Part shown: in pieces, positions 48,652 to 57,100 of the stretch
How the letters are laid out: each line of letters starts with the position of its first letter
Position numbering within the stretch: position 1 is the stretch's first letter
Assembly: GCA_020629715.1 (NCBI GenBank)
Contig: JAHDCU010000005.1
Location: 372,001 to 436,000 of the forward strand
Direction: 5' to 3'
Origin: Saprospiraceae bacterium
Lineage (GTDB): Bacteria > Bacteroidota > Bacteroidia > Chitinophagales > Saprospiraceae
DNA: 64,000 bases
Program-made: the position numbers and the translations under genes
Notes under the pieces: model-generated
Databases searched by the model: none
What the model saw: the letters and a program-made list of their open reading frames with translations, nothing else
What the model was told of the DNA's origin: nothing

Positions 48652-49529
48652 ATGAAGAGACTGAAGCTTTCCATTTTATGTCTTTTTGTTTTTCTACAGT
48701 TAGTTGATTCACAATGTATATGTGATCTTACGGGTACTTACAGTATCATTACAAGTTCCAAAATTTCAGAACTATTACCATGGAGTGATGATTGTGAAAA
48801 AACATGGGAGGGTCAGATAAGAGTAGTGGAAACCGATGGAGAAATTCTTTTTTATACTCAAAAAGCTGATCAAGTCGAGCCATTAGACATGTCCATGGGA
48901 TTTTATAATGCTTGTTATGGAAGCAATACTCAAGATGTAATGCCAAATGGTAGCCTAAAGCTGACAAGAACCGATGGATGAGATAGCCTTAGATATACAG
49001 GTAGCAGAGCCAATGGGGGGAGACCTTTACTCTTTTAAGATTCGATCTAGAGGAAGACACTTTATTTTTTGAAGCAGCAAATGATTATGGTGAAGGGTGG
49101 CTGAGCAAATTAACCAATATTACCGATGAACCACTTCAAGTATACTGCTATGCAGATGAAGACCAAGATGGTTTTACAGCTAATGTCGATTGCAATGATT
49201 TGGATCCTGATATCAATCCCGATGCCATAGAAATACCAAATAATGAGATCGACGAAAATTGTGATGGTGATACAATGTTTACACTGTTCAATGTTGATTC
49301 AGTCGAAGATATTTTGGTCTATCCTAATCCAACGAATGGTTTTCTCAAAACAAATATTCTAAACATCGATGAATTTACTTTTCATTTACATAATGAAATG
49401 GATCAAGTAGTAGAGTTAAATAAAGGCTCGATATTGGACTTGAGGACTCGGGGTAATGGCATTTACTTTTTACAAATAAAATATAAAGCCTCAGACTCAT
49501 TTAGAGTATTTAAGGTGATCAAAATATAG
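48652..49529 (+). pseudogene. Frameshifted secreted protein with MopE-type motif and T9SS sorting domain
   Basis: One ancestral gene is split by two +1 shifts. The first frame gives signal peptide plus about 100 residues and hits a stop at 48979. A tandem duplication of GATG (48973-48976 and 48977-48980) causes that shift. Removing it continues as DEIALDIQVAEPMG to a run of six G (49015-49020), where deleting one G restores ETFTLLRFDLEED and onward. The rest encodes a calcium/copper-loop repeat of MopE type (YADEDQDGFTANVDCNDLDP ... ENCDGD) and a T9SS sorting domain starting VYPNPTNG. It is either a recent pseudogene or, for the G run, a sequencing error; the 4-bp duplication argues for a real lesion. 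Confidence 0.72.
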
Positions 49530-49611
49530 GGTCAATAGTCTTCAATATCATGGTTATGTCATATCCACAGATTTAAGATCTGAGTGAAAACAATAAAAGT
49601 TATAATTGTTC

Positions 49612-49619
49612 TACTTTTG
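49612..49619 (+). promoter_or_regulatory. Candidate -7 element for the ABC exporter
   Basis: TACTTTTG (TAnnTTTG exact) lies 14 nt before the ATG at 49633 and inside the alternative upstream reading of the gene, which supports the downstream start. Confidence 0.45.
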
Positions 49620-49632
49620 TATCTACATACAT

Positions 49633-51423
49633 ATGGCAGAAAAGGAAGAACAAAAAAAGAAGATAACTAAAGAGGGTATACAGAGTGCTCTTCAAGTATT
49701 TCGATATATGAAACCTAATATCGGGTATTTCATCGTAGGAATGCTAAGTCTTGTGCTGGGAAGTGTAGCCTTTATGATATTTCCTGAAGCTGCTGGTGAT
49801 ATGACTAATATTGCCGCGGGTAAAGATCCAAAGACCTTCCCGCTTACCATTAATCAGTTTGGATTACTTTTTTTAGCGGTGTTAGTATTGCAAGGAGTAT
49901 TAAGCTATGTAAGGACCGTATGTTTTGCCATTGTATCCGAAAATGGAATGGCAGGACTTAGAGCAGATCTTTACAACAAGCTCTTGACACAAAGAGTATC
50001 TTTTTTTGAAGAGACTCGAGTAGGTGAATTGACTAGTAGAATCACAGCGGATGTCGAGCAACTACAATCTGCATTCTCAGTTACACTTGCGGAGTTTATA
50101 AGACAGATTGTAATCTTAATTTTTGGTATCGGATTTTTGATTTATTCAGCTCCAAAGCTGAGTCTAGTCATGTTGCTTACTTTTCCGTTTATCGTGGTGC
50201 TTGCCATGGTTTTCGGTCGCTATATTCGCAGGCTATCCAAGGAACGACAAGATGCGCTCGCAACTACTAGCACTATCGTAGATGAGACCTTTCAGTCATT
50301 TTCAGTAGTCAAGTCATTTGCTAATGAGTGGTACGAGTCGATCAGATATTCCAAATCTGTCAACGAAATTGTAAAAATATCACTTCGCTTTGCTCGTATC
50401 CGAGGTCTGTTCTTCATTTTTATTATAACCATACTTTTTGGTGGTATCTTTTTCATACTCTGGATGGGTGCTAGATATGTACAGCAAGGAGACATGGAAG
50501 TTGGAAATCTGTTTTCATTCATCCTTTACACAGGTATTATAGGAGGTGCAATCGCTAGTTTTGGAAGCTTGTATACAACACTAGCAGGAGCGATAGGCGC
50601 TACTGAGCGAGTACAGGAAATATTAAATAGCGACTCTGAACTAGATCTAAATGATTCAAAAGAAAAAAATCAAATTCAACTCAAAGGAGATATCGAATTT
50701 AAAGGAGTACAGTTTTCATACCCTACAAGACCTGATATAGAAGTACTAAAAAATATAAGTCTAGAGGTGAAATCTGGACAGAAGATTGCCCTTGTAGGAC
50801 AAAGTGGAAGTGGAAAGTCTACTATCGTGCAGTTATTGATGCGCTTTTATGATCTTGGTAGCGGAAATATCTTGGTTGATGGAAAAAATATTGAATCCTA
50901 CGGTTATTCTGCATTCCGACAAAACATAGGTATAGTTCCTCAAGAGGTGCTACTTTTTGGTGGAACCATTAAAGAGAATATTCTTTATGGCAATCCTGAA
51001 GCTAGTGAAGAAGAACTCATGACGGCAGCAAAGCAATCCAATTCTTTTGAGTTCATATCTAAGTTTCCAGAAGGTTTTGAAACGATAGTAGGAGAGCGAG
51101 GTATTAAATTATCTGGCGGTCAACGTCAAAGAATTGCTATTGCCCGTGCAATCTTAAAAAATCCTACCATTCTACTGTTGGATGAAGCGACTTCTTCTTT
51201 GGATGCGGAATCAGAGAAAATCGTCCAAGATGCACTCAATACCCTGATGGAAGGGAGAACAACGATTATCATCGCACATAGATTAGCGACTATCAAAGAT
51301 GTAGATTGCATTTACGTCATAGATCAAGGTCATGTAGTTGAAAAAGGTACTCATGAAGAACTAAGTAACAAAGAGTCGGGTGTATATCAAAACCTCGCCA
51401 AGCTACAATTTGAGCTCATATAA
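49633..51423 (+). CDS. ABC exporter, fused permease and ATPase (MsbA/MDR-like)
   Basis: 596 aa from the ATG at 49633; upstream in-frame codons overlap the promoter element. Six-helix exporter domain (about 20-320), then an ATPase with Walker A VGQSGSGKST, the signature LSGGQRQRIAIARAIL, Walker B ILLLDEATSSLD and the switch histidine in IAHRLA. The order permease-then-ATPase and the single chain are those of homodimeric half-transporters that export lipids (MsbA) or drugs. The Bacteroidota MsbA-like group is the best guess; cargo is not certain. Confidence 0.9.
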   Translation: MAEKEEQKKKITKEGIQSALQVFRYMKPNIGYFIVGMLSLVLGSVAFMIFPEAAGDMTNIAAGKDPKTFPLTINQFGLLFLAVLVLQGVLSYVRTVCFAIVSENGMAGLRADLYNKLLTQRVSFFEETRVGELTSRITADVEQLQSAFSVTLAEFIRQIVILIFGIGFLIYSAPKLSLVMLLTFPFIVVLAMVFGRYIRRLSKERQDALATTSTIVDETFQSFSVVKSFANEWYESIRYSKSVNEIVKISLRFARIRGLFFIFIITILFGGIFFILWMGARYVQQGDMEVGNLFSFILYTGIIGGAIASFGSLYTTLAGAIGATERVQEILNSDSELDLNDSKEKNQIQLKGDIEFKGVQFSYPTRPDIEVLKNISLEVKSGQKIALVGQSGSGKSTIVQLLMRFYDLGSGNILVDGKNIESYGYSAFRQNIGIVPQEVLLFGGTIKENILYGNPEASEEELMTAAKQSNSFEFISKFPEGFETIVGERGIKLSGGQRQRIAIARAILKNPTILLLDEATSSLDAESEKIVQDALNTLMEGRTTIIIAHRLATIKDVDCIYVIDQGHVVEKGTHEELSNKESGVYQNLAKLQFELI

Positions 51424-51476
51424 GTAACTTTTCTTATAGATTATTCGTTTTCTTTGTAATACACAAAGCATTCTCC

Positions 51477-52094
51477 ATGATTCGTATAGTTGTACTTGCA
51501 ATATCCTTATTAACAGCCTTTCAATCCTTTAGTCAAGTTGGCTATGGTTTTGTTGTCTCTCATGACCTATATCAACATTATAAAAACGCTGATGATGGTA
51601 TTGCCTACGGAGGTGCCGGTAGTGCATTACTGAATCTTGGTTTAGGACCTAAAATATGGCTTGGTGGATCCAATGTATCACTTTCAGTAGAGGCTCAGGC
51701 ACAGATGGGATTTTTAGGATTAGCTGTGAAAGACTATAAAGGTATGGGGATGCTTGGAGTGCCTGTACTAGCAAAATTAAATTTTAACGGAACCTCGATG
51801 ATGGATCGAGAAGGACGTTTTGGTACTTCCATTGGGGGTGGTCTGCAATGGTCTCGTACAGAGCTGTACAACCTTAGAGGATCCTTTGAAGATCAGGGAG
51901 TAACTAGAGAGTTTTTTAGAACTTTTATTGTGGAAGCTTCATACGGTTTTGGTATTAGTGGTATAGGAGCACAACTATATCTTAGACACGGTTGGGATCC
52001 TGATTCTGATGCAAAAACATGGAACTTTGGTTTAAAATATGACATCAATATTCCAAAATCAAGACAGATCACTGATCCTGCCAGCGAACTATAG
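51477..52094 (+). CDS. Predicted outer-membrane beta-barrel protein of unknown function
   Basis: 205 aa with a signal peptide (LLTAFQSFSQ, about residue 20). The mature part is rich in alternating strands and glycine (GIAYGGAGSALLNLGLGPKIWLGG, GRFGTSIGGGLQWSRTEL, SYGFGISGIGAQLYLRHGW), consistent with an eight-strand OmpA-like or PorT-like barrel, but no family motif is definite. It lies between the ABC exporter and murB, ending 2 nt before murB, so it shares a transcript with the cell-wall gene. Confidence 0.7.
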   Translation: MIRIVVLAISLLTAFQSFSQVGYGFVVSHDLYQHYKNADDGIAYGGAGSALLNLGLGPKIWLGGSNVSLSVEAQAQMGFLGLAVKDYKGMGMLGVPVLAKLNFNGTSMMDREGRFGTSIGGGLQWSRTELYNLRGSFEDQGVTREFFRTFIVEASYGFGISGIGAQLYLRHGWDPDSDAKTWNFGLKYDINIPKSRQITDPASEL

Positions 52095-52096
52095 TC

Positions 52097-53089
52097 TTGC
52101 CATCGCTAAAGTCATATAATACCTTTGGGGTTTCCTCTGTATGTTCAGAAATAATCGAATGCACATCAGTAGATTCATTAAGACAAGTACTTCGCTCTAA
52201 TCCACATGCCTGCGTGATAGGTGGAGGTAGCAATATCTTGTTAGTTAATGATATTGATCAAACTGTTGTGATCAATAAATTGAGTGGTATTGAAGTCAAG
52301 CATCTTGCTAATGACCGTGTATTGGTAAAAGCAGGAGCTGGAGTTGTATGGGATGATCTGGTAAACTTTTGTGTTTCAAAATCGTATTATGGAATTGAAA
52401 ATCTTACCGCCATTCCAGGTTCTGTGGGAGCCGCACCTATGCAAAATATTGGAGCATACGGTGTAGAGCTAAAGGATGTTTTTCTTGATCTCAAGGCTAT
52501 GCATCGTAATACTCAAGAAATACATATATTCAATAATGAAGATTGTCAGTTCGGTTACCGTTCGAGTATTTTCAAAAATGCAGAAAAGGATCAATATGTA
52601 ATAACGGAAGTCTCGATAACTCTGTCCAGAATCAAACGTCTAAATACTAGTTATGCTCCTGTGCAAATAGCTGTTGATCATTTGACAGAAGATGCTAGCA
52701 TTGAAGATATAAGAAACATCATCAGAGATATACGTTGGTCAAAGCTACCCAGACCCTCCAATCTTGGTAATGCGGGAAGCTTCTTTAAAAATCCAGTGAT
52801 TTCAGATTCACAATTTACAGTGCTAAAAAATAAGTATCCTAATATTCCGAGTTATCCAGCTCAGAACGGTATAAAAATACCCGCAGGTTGGTTGATCGAG
52901 CAAGCTGGATGGAAAGGTAAAAGAGTGGGTGAGACAGGATGCCATGAAAAGCAATCATTGGTCATAGTCAATTATGGGGAAGCGACAGGTAGGGAAATAT
53001 TTAATCACGCTATTAATGTACAATCTAGTGTAAAATCTATTTTTAATATTTATTTAGACATGGAAGTAAATATAGTGGGGGCTATGTAA
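52097..53089 (+). CDS. murB: UDP-N-acetylmuramate dehydrogenase
   Basis: 330 aa; the start is TTG at 52097, and no in-frame ATG or GTG lies before the conserved SLKSYNTFGV. FAD-binding motifs CVIGGGSNILLVND and AIPGSVGAAPMQNIGAYGVE, the substrate/catalytic segment NAGSFFKNPVIS (catalytic serine) and PAGWLIEQAGWKGKRVG identify a type I MurB. It reduces enolpyruvyl-UDP-GlcNAc to UDP-MurNAc with NADPH, the second committed step of peptidoglycan synthesis. The weak start codon and the 2-nt spacing suggest translational coupling to the barrel protein upstream. Confidence 0.92.
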   Translation: MPSLKSYNTFGVSSVCSEIIECTSVDSLRQVLRSNPHACVIGGGSNILLVNDIDQTVVINKLSGIEVKHLANDRVLVKAGAGVVWDDLVNFCVSKSYYGIENLTAIPGSVGAAPMQNIGAYGVELKDVFLDLKAMHRNTQEIHIFNNEDCQFGYRSSIFKNAEKDQYVITEVSITLSRIKRLNTSYAPVQIAVDHLTEDASIEDIRNIIRDIRWSKLPRPSNLGNAGSFFKNPVISDSQFTVLKNKYPNIPSYPAQNGIKIPAGWLIEQAGWKGKRVGETGCHEKQSLVIVNYGEATGREIFNHAINVQSSVKSIFNIYLDMEVNIVGAM

Positions 53090-53149
53090 TTCCTAGATAG
53101 GATCATGCATTTCAAAGCTTGTTAAATTCAATTTACTATATAGCTTACT

Positions 53150-53193
53150 TCAAAATAAAGAATGAGCTATGGCCCAAGAATAATTCAGCTTAA
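53150..53193 (+). pseudogene. 3' remnant of a third GIY-YIG nuclease copy
   Basis: The last 14 codons and stop of the nuclease gene (IKIKNELWPKNNSA) appear 375 bp upstream of the corresponding point in the first intact copy, followed by the same flank. It shows that at least three units once existed or that a unit was inserted into a partial copy. Confidence 0.75.
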
Positions 53194-53245
53194 ATATCGA
53201 TTATTCAAAAATTAAATCGACCTTTATAGTGTCGAAAGAATCAAT

Positions 53246-53299
53246 GGCTCCGTAGTTCAACCCGCTTCGACAGAGCTCAGCGAGGCGAGCTGGATAGAA
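53246..53299 (+). other. Interrupted 5' fragment of tRNA-Arg with hairpin insert (unit 1)
   Basis: Bases 53246-53260 and 53290-53299 join to give nucleotides 1-25 of the downstream tRNA-Arg. Between them, at the D-loop, sits a 29-bp GC-rich insert whose arms CGCTTCG (53263-53269) and CGAGGCG (53281-53287) pair over 7 bp with one G-U. The nuclease ATG follows 8 nt later. Confidence 0.75.
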
Positions 53300-53307
53300 A
53301 ATCTGTT

Positions 53308-53568
53308 ATGTCATTTTATACTTACATATTGATTAATCGAATGCAGACTAAAAGTTATGTTGACATGTCTGATAATATCGAAAGGCGTTTAATAGAACAT
53401 AATACCGGAAAGACTAAAACTACAAAATATGGAGGTCCATGGAAGGTATTACATTTTGAAAAATTAGAATCTATAGAAGAGGCTCGGAATCGTGAAAAAT
53501 ACTATAAAAGTGGTGCTGGTCGTATCAAAATAAAGAATGAGCTATGGCCCAAGAATAATTCAGCTTAA
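53308..53568 (+). CDS. Small GIY-YIG nuclease-family protein, copy 1
   Basis: 86 aa, the usual size of stand-alone URI/GIY-YIG domain proteins. The strand YTYILIN corresponds to the GIY part, KSYVDMSDNIERRLIEHNTG to the YIG part with the conserved arginine, and IEEARNREKYYKSGAGR supplies the metal-binding glutamate. The glycine of YIG is replaced by aspartate (YVD), so activity is uncertain. GIY-YIG nucleases cut DNA with one metal ion and are found in homing endonucleases and repair enzymes. The gene lies just behind a tRNA-Arg 5' fragment and may be read from a copied tRNA promoter. Confidence 0.85.
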   Translation: MSFYTYILINRMQTKSYVDMSDNIERRLIEHNTGKTKTTKYGGPWKVLHFEKLESIEEARNREKYYKSGAGRIKIKNELWPKNNSA

Positions 53569-53620
53569 ATATCGATTATTCAAAAATTAAATCGACCTTT
53601 ATAGTGTCGAAAGAATCAAT

Positions 53621-53674
53621 GGCTCCGTAGTTCAACCCGCTTCGACAGAGCTCAGCGAGGCGAGCTGGATAGAA
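53621..53674 (+). other. Interrupted 5' fragment of tRNA-Arg with hairpin insert (unit 2)
   Basis: Exact copy, 375 bp downstream, of the interrupted tRNA fragment in unit 1; the hairpin arms are at 53638-53644 and 53656-53662. Confidence 0.75.
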
Positions 53675-53682
53675 AATCTGTT

Positions 53683-53943
53683 ATGTCATTTTATACTTAC
53701 ATATTGATTAATCGAATGCAGACTAAAAGTTATGTTGACATGTCTGATAATATCGAAAGGCGTTTAATAGAACATAATACCGGAAAGACTAAAACTACAA
53801 AATATGGAGGTCCATGGAAGGTATTACATTTTGAAAAATTAGAATCTATAGAAGAGGCTCGGAATCGTGAAAAATACTATAAAAGTGGTGCTGGTCGTAT
53901 CAAAATAAAGAATGAGCTATGGCCCAAGAATAATTCAGCTTAA
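53683..53943 (+). CDS. Small GIY-YIG nuclease-family protein, copy 2
   Basis: 86 aa, identical in protein and apparently in DNA to copy 1, with the same YVD variant of the YIG motif. It is followed by the 52-bp flank and then the intact tRNA-Arg. Perfect identity of the two copies means the duplication is very recent or kept uniform by recombination. Nothing else separates the copies, so loss or gain of units by unequal crossing-over should be frequent. Confidence 0.85.
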   Translation: MSFYTYILINRMQTKSYVDMSDNIERRLIEHNTGKTKTTKYGGPWKVLHFEKLESIEEARNREKYYKSGAGRIKIKNELWPKNNSA

Positions 53944-53995
53944 ATATCGATTATTCAAAAATTAAATCGACCTTTATAGTGTCGAAAGAATCAAT

Positions 53996-54069
53996 GGCTC
54001 CGTAGTTCAACTGGATAGAATATCGGATTTCGGCTCCGACGGTTGCAGGTTCGAATCCTGCCGGGGTCA
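53996..54069 (+). tRNA. tRNA-Arg, anticodon UCG
   Basis: 74 nt fold into a complete cloverleaf: acceptor GGCTCCG / CGGGGTC (two G-U pairs), D-stem GTTC / GAAT, anticodon stem TCGGA / TCCGA with loop TTTCGGC and anticodon TCG (reads CGA), variable CGGTT, T-arm GCAGG-TTCGAAT-CCTGC, discriminator A; CCA is not encoded. Its first 25 nt recur, split, in the repeat units upstream. A terminator follows after 3 nt. Confidence 0.93.
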
Positions 54070-54072
54070 CAA

Positions 54073-54104
54073 AAAAAGGAGATGCTTATTTGCATCTCCT
54101 TTTT
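54073..54104. terminator. Bidirectional terminator between tRNA-Arg and the T9SS type B gene
   Basis: AAAAAGGAGATGC and GCATCTCCTTTTT form a 13-bp perfect stem with a 6-nt loop, flanked by A on the left and T on the right, so it can terminate the tRNA transcript on the plus strand and the surface-protein transcript on the minus strand. It lies 4 nt after the tRNA and 5 nt before the end of the convergent gene. Confidence 0.85.
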
Positions 54105-54108
54105 AATT

Positions 54109-57100
54109 TTAACGGGCTAATGTAATTTCACCTTTACGACGTATTTCTTCACCTGAATTAGTCACTAATTGCAATAGATATACATAGACGCCATTGTCAA
54201 GATATTCTCCCTTAAATGATCCATCCCAATCTACAGTTCCAAATGGAGCTGCGTTTTGGTATATCAAATTACCCCAACGGTCATAGACTTTGAAATCTGT
54301 AGATAAGATATTGCTATCCTCTAGATTTGTGAAAATCTGAAAATTATCATTCACATTATCTCCATTAGGGCTAAACGTATTAGGAATATAAACAGAAATC
54401 GTGGGTATATCTACATTTACAGTTATAACTACTTGTTCTGTACATCCTATAGAGTTAGTAGCTACCAGAATATATTGTTGTGTAGAAACAGGAGTTGCAA
54501 TCGGGTTGGCACAATCCAGGCAACTTAAAGTTTGGTCTGATTGCCACAAATATTGTGTTGAAGCATCATCAGATATTCCTTCTAGTGAAATACTTTCACC
54601 TAACGCTATGGTATAGCTTATGTTATAATCTAAAAATTCATTGGTACCTATTGCAGTAAGATCAGCGCTAGAGTTCAACATGCATCCGTCCATATCGACA
54701 ATTTCAATATCATAAATACCACTAGCTAAAAGCTCAAGAAGCCCGTCATCATCTACTTCTCCGTTGATAAATATAGTATATGGTGCAGTACCTCCAGAGA
54801 TATTATTTACGGTTATCGTTCCATTAGCTACATTATCACAGCTAGCAGGTATTGAAACAATATCAGCTGTGATAGCTACCACATTTTCTATTTCTACTGA
54901 AGCCGTTGATGTGCAACTAAAAAAGTCAGTGACTGTAACAATATAGTTGCCAGTAGAAACATCACTTGCAGATGTACCAGAACCTAAAGAAGGGTCATTC
55001 CATGCTATAGAATAATCAGCTACTCCTCCAGAAATTTGTAGCTCAAGCTCTGCTAAATCTCCATCACATACCACATCTGAGATGATATCAATCGATACTA
55101 TTAGCGGATCGTTAGCATCCATGATATTTACGACGTTATCATACAAAACTTGTCCATTCAAGTCTGTAACTATGATACCGTAACTATCATTGATAAGATC
55201 AGTGATAGTATATCCTCCCATTGTTGTAATTGTTTCGGTACCTGCAGTACCTGAATTGATACCGAGCCAAGTTACTATAAATTCAGTGATATTATTTCCT
55301 AAATTGATAGAGATGCTTCCACTATTACCACCAGAGCAAGGATTGTCAACAGCAGATACAGAAATGGGAACATTGCAATCTATAATGCTTAAGTCAGTAC
55401 TTATAATACTATCACATGCATTGATCGATTGTAAAGTATCCATGTATATTCCGGCAGTAGTCTGCCATGCATTTGCCAAAAACAAGCTATCTCCATCACA
55501 GATTTCTGCCGCATCATTGACCATAAAAACGTCATTGAAAATAAGATTCACATTGACAGTACTATCACATCCATTGCTACTCATATTATCTAGTACAACT
55601 GTTCCAGTAGCATTGTTGATATCAAAGATTTCCGTCCCGATCATAATACTTTCCCCTTCGCAGAATATTTCATCAATATCATTGATTGCTTCTTGGTAAA
55701 ATTGAAGATTAATATTAATAATGGAGTCGCATCCTGTAAAACTTTGATTTTCTAAAACCTCTGTTCCTGTCGGGTTAGTGGCGTTATATTCTATACCATT
55801 TATTATTTCAAAGTAATCTGGACAATATGGGCCAACTACTGCTGTATCAGCTTCTGCATAAAAACTTAATGCAATAGTATACATCGTATCGCAACTACCA
55901 TTACTTATAGTTTCATTTCCCATCTGATTGGTAATGTCGTAGGTAGTACCGTTAATCATGATTGATTCATCAGGACAAAGTCTGTCATCTACAAGAATAT
56001 TTGCCATATCTCCAAATTCAAGATCTATAGTAATGATACTATCACATCCTGCAACACTTGTTAATGACTCTTCTCCATCGGGATTGCTCTCATCATATAT
56101 GACACCATTTACCATGATCATGTCACCAGAACATAAATCCAATTGTATTAAACTATCCGCTGTTGGATAAAACGATACATTCACGAAAATTAAACTATCA
56201 CATCCATCCACATTGGATAGATCAATGGTATCAATCATCTGATTTGCATCATAAGTATTGCCAGAAATCATAACAGATGTACCGTTACAAATAGTGGTAT
56301 CAATTATGGTCGTATCAAGCTCATAAAAATTTACTTGAATATTGACAATGCTATCGCATACAAATCCGGGTAGGGTATCGATGAAAGACTCATTTCCTAG
56401 ATAGAACTCCATATTATTAAGCGTTATGGTGTCGCCTGAGCAAATAGTACTATCGATGTTCGTTTCAGTAACTCCTGATGTATTAATATATAATGTATCA
56501 AGCATTCCTGCGAAATCAACATTACAGTTATTACCATCACTAATAGAGCTTACCGCTAAGCCCCATCGAGTACTATTAGCATTAATACCAATTGTGTTAT
56601 TCATATAAGAGCCCGTATCTCCATTATTACATATCGTAATACTCGTATTATTACTATTCACAATTGGATCAATTAGATTGATAAGAGAACCTGTGTCATC
56701 ATATAGATCTATGAAAAAGAAATATGTAGGCTCTCCTGTAAGTGTAATGTTTAAATCTGTACATTGATCATTACATAAGTTGGCTTGATCAACTGTTAAA
56801 CTAACAGTTGGATTATCAAATAAAGTAATATTGATCATCGACATGGATTCTGGACATGCTACACCATCACCAACGGTATATTGAAAGCTATAATCACCTG
56901 CTGACATAGCTTCGGTGTCTATGAAGTTACCAACTAGTACTGCGCCACCATCTATATCTGCAAACGAACCACCAAGGTCAGCACCTACTAAATCTTGTTC
57001 CAAGTTGTAAAGTCCTGATTCACATATAGCAACCATATTATCTGCTCCAGCCGTCACTGCATTTACGATAGTTATCGTGAAGATCTCAGAATCTTCACCG

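Larger units (their letters stand above)
53150..54011. repeat. Tandem 375-bp repeat array (about 2.3 units) ending in tRNA-Arg
   Basis: A sequence of period 375 bp runs without visible mismatches from 53150 to 54011. Each unit contains the first 25 nt of the adjacent tRNA-Arg split by a 29-bp hairpin insert, a GIY-YIG nuclease gene, and about 52 bp of AT-rich DNA identical to the natural upstream flank of the tRNA. The array starts in the middle of a truncated nuclease copy and ends where the intact tRNA continues. Confidence 0.92.

Noticed and set aside
53246-53620. Idea that the GIY-YIG unit is a tRNA intron
   Set aside because: The intact tRNA is uninterrupted and no 3' tRNA half follows each nuclease gene; only a weak resemblance (ATATCGATT versus ATATCGGATT) was seen after the stop codon.
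53150-54011. Tandem repeat considered as a CRISPR array
   Set aside because: The units are 375 bp, identical throughout, contain a gene and have no short repeat/variable spacer pattern.
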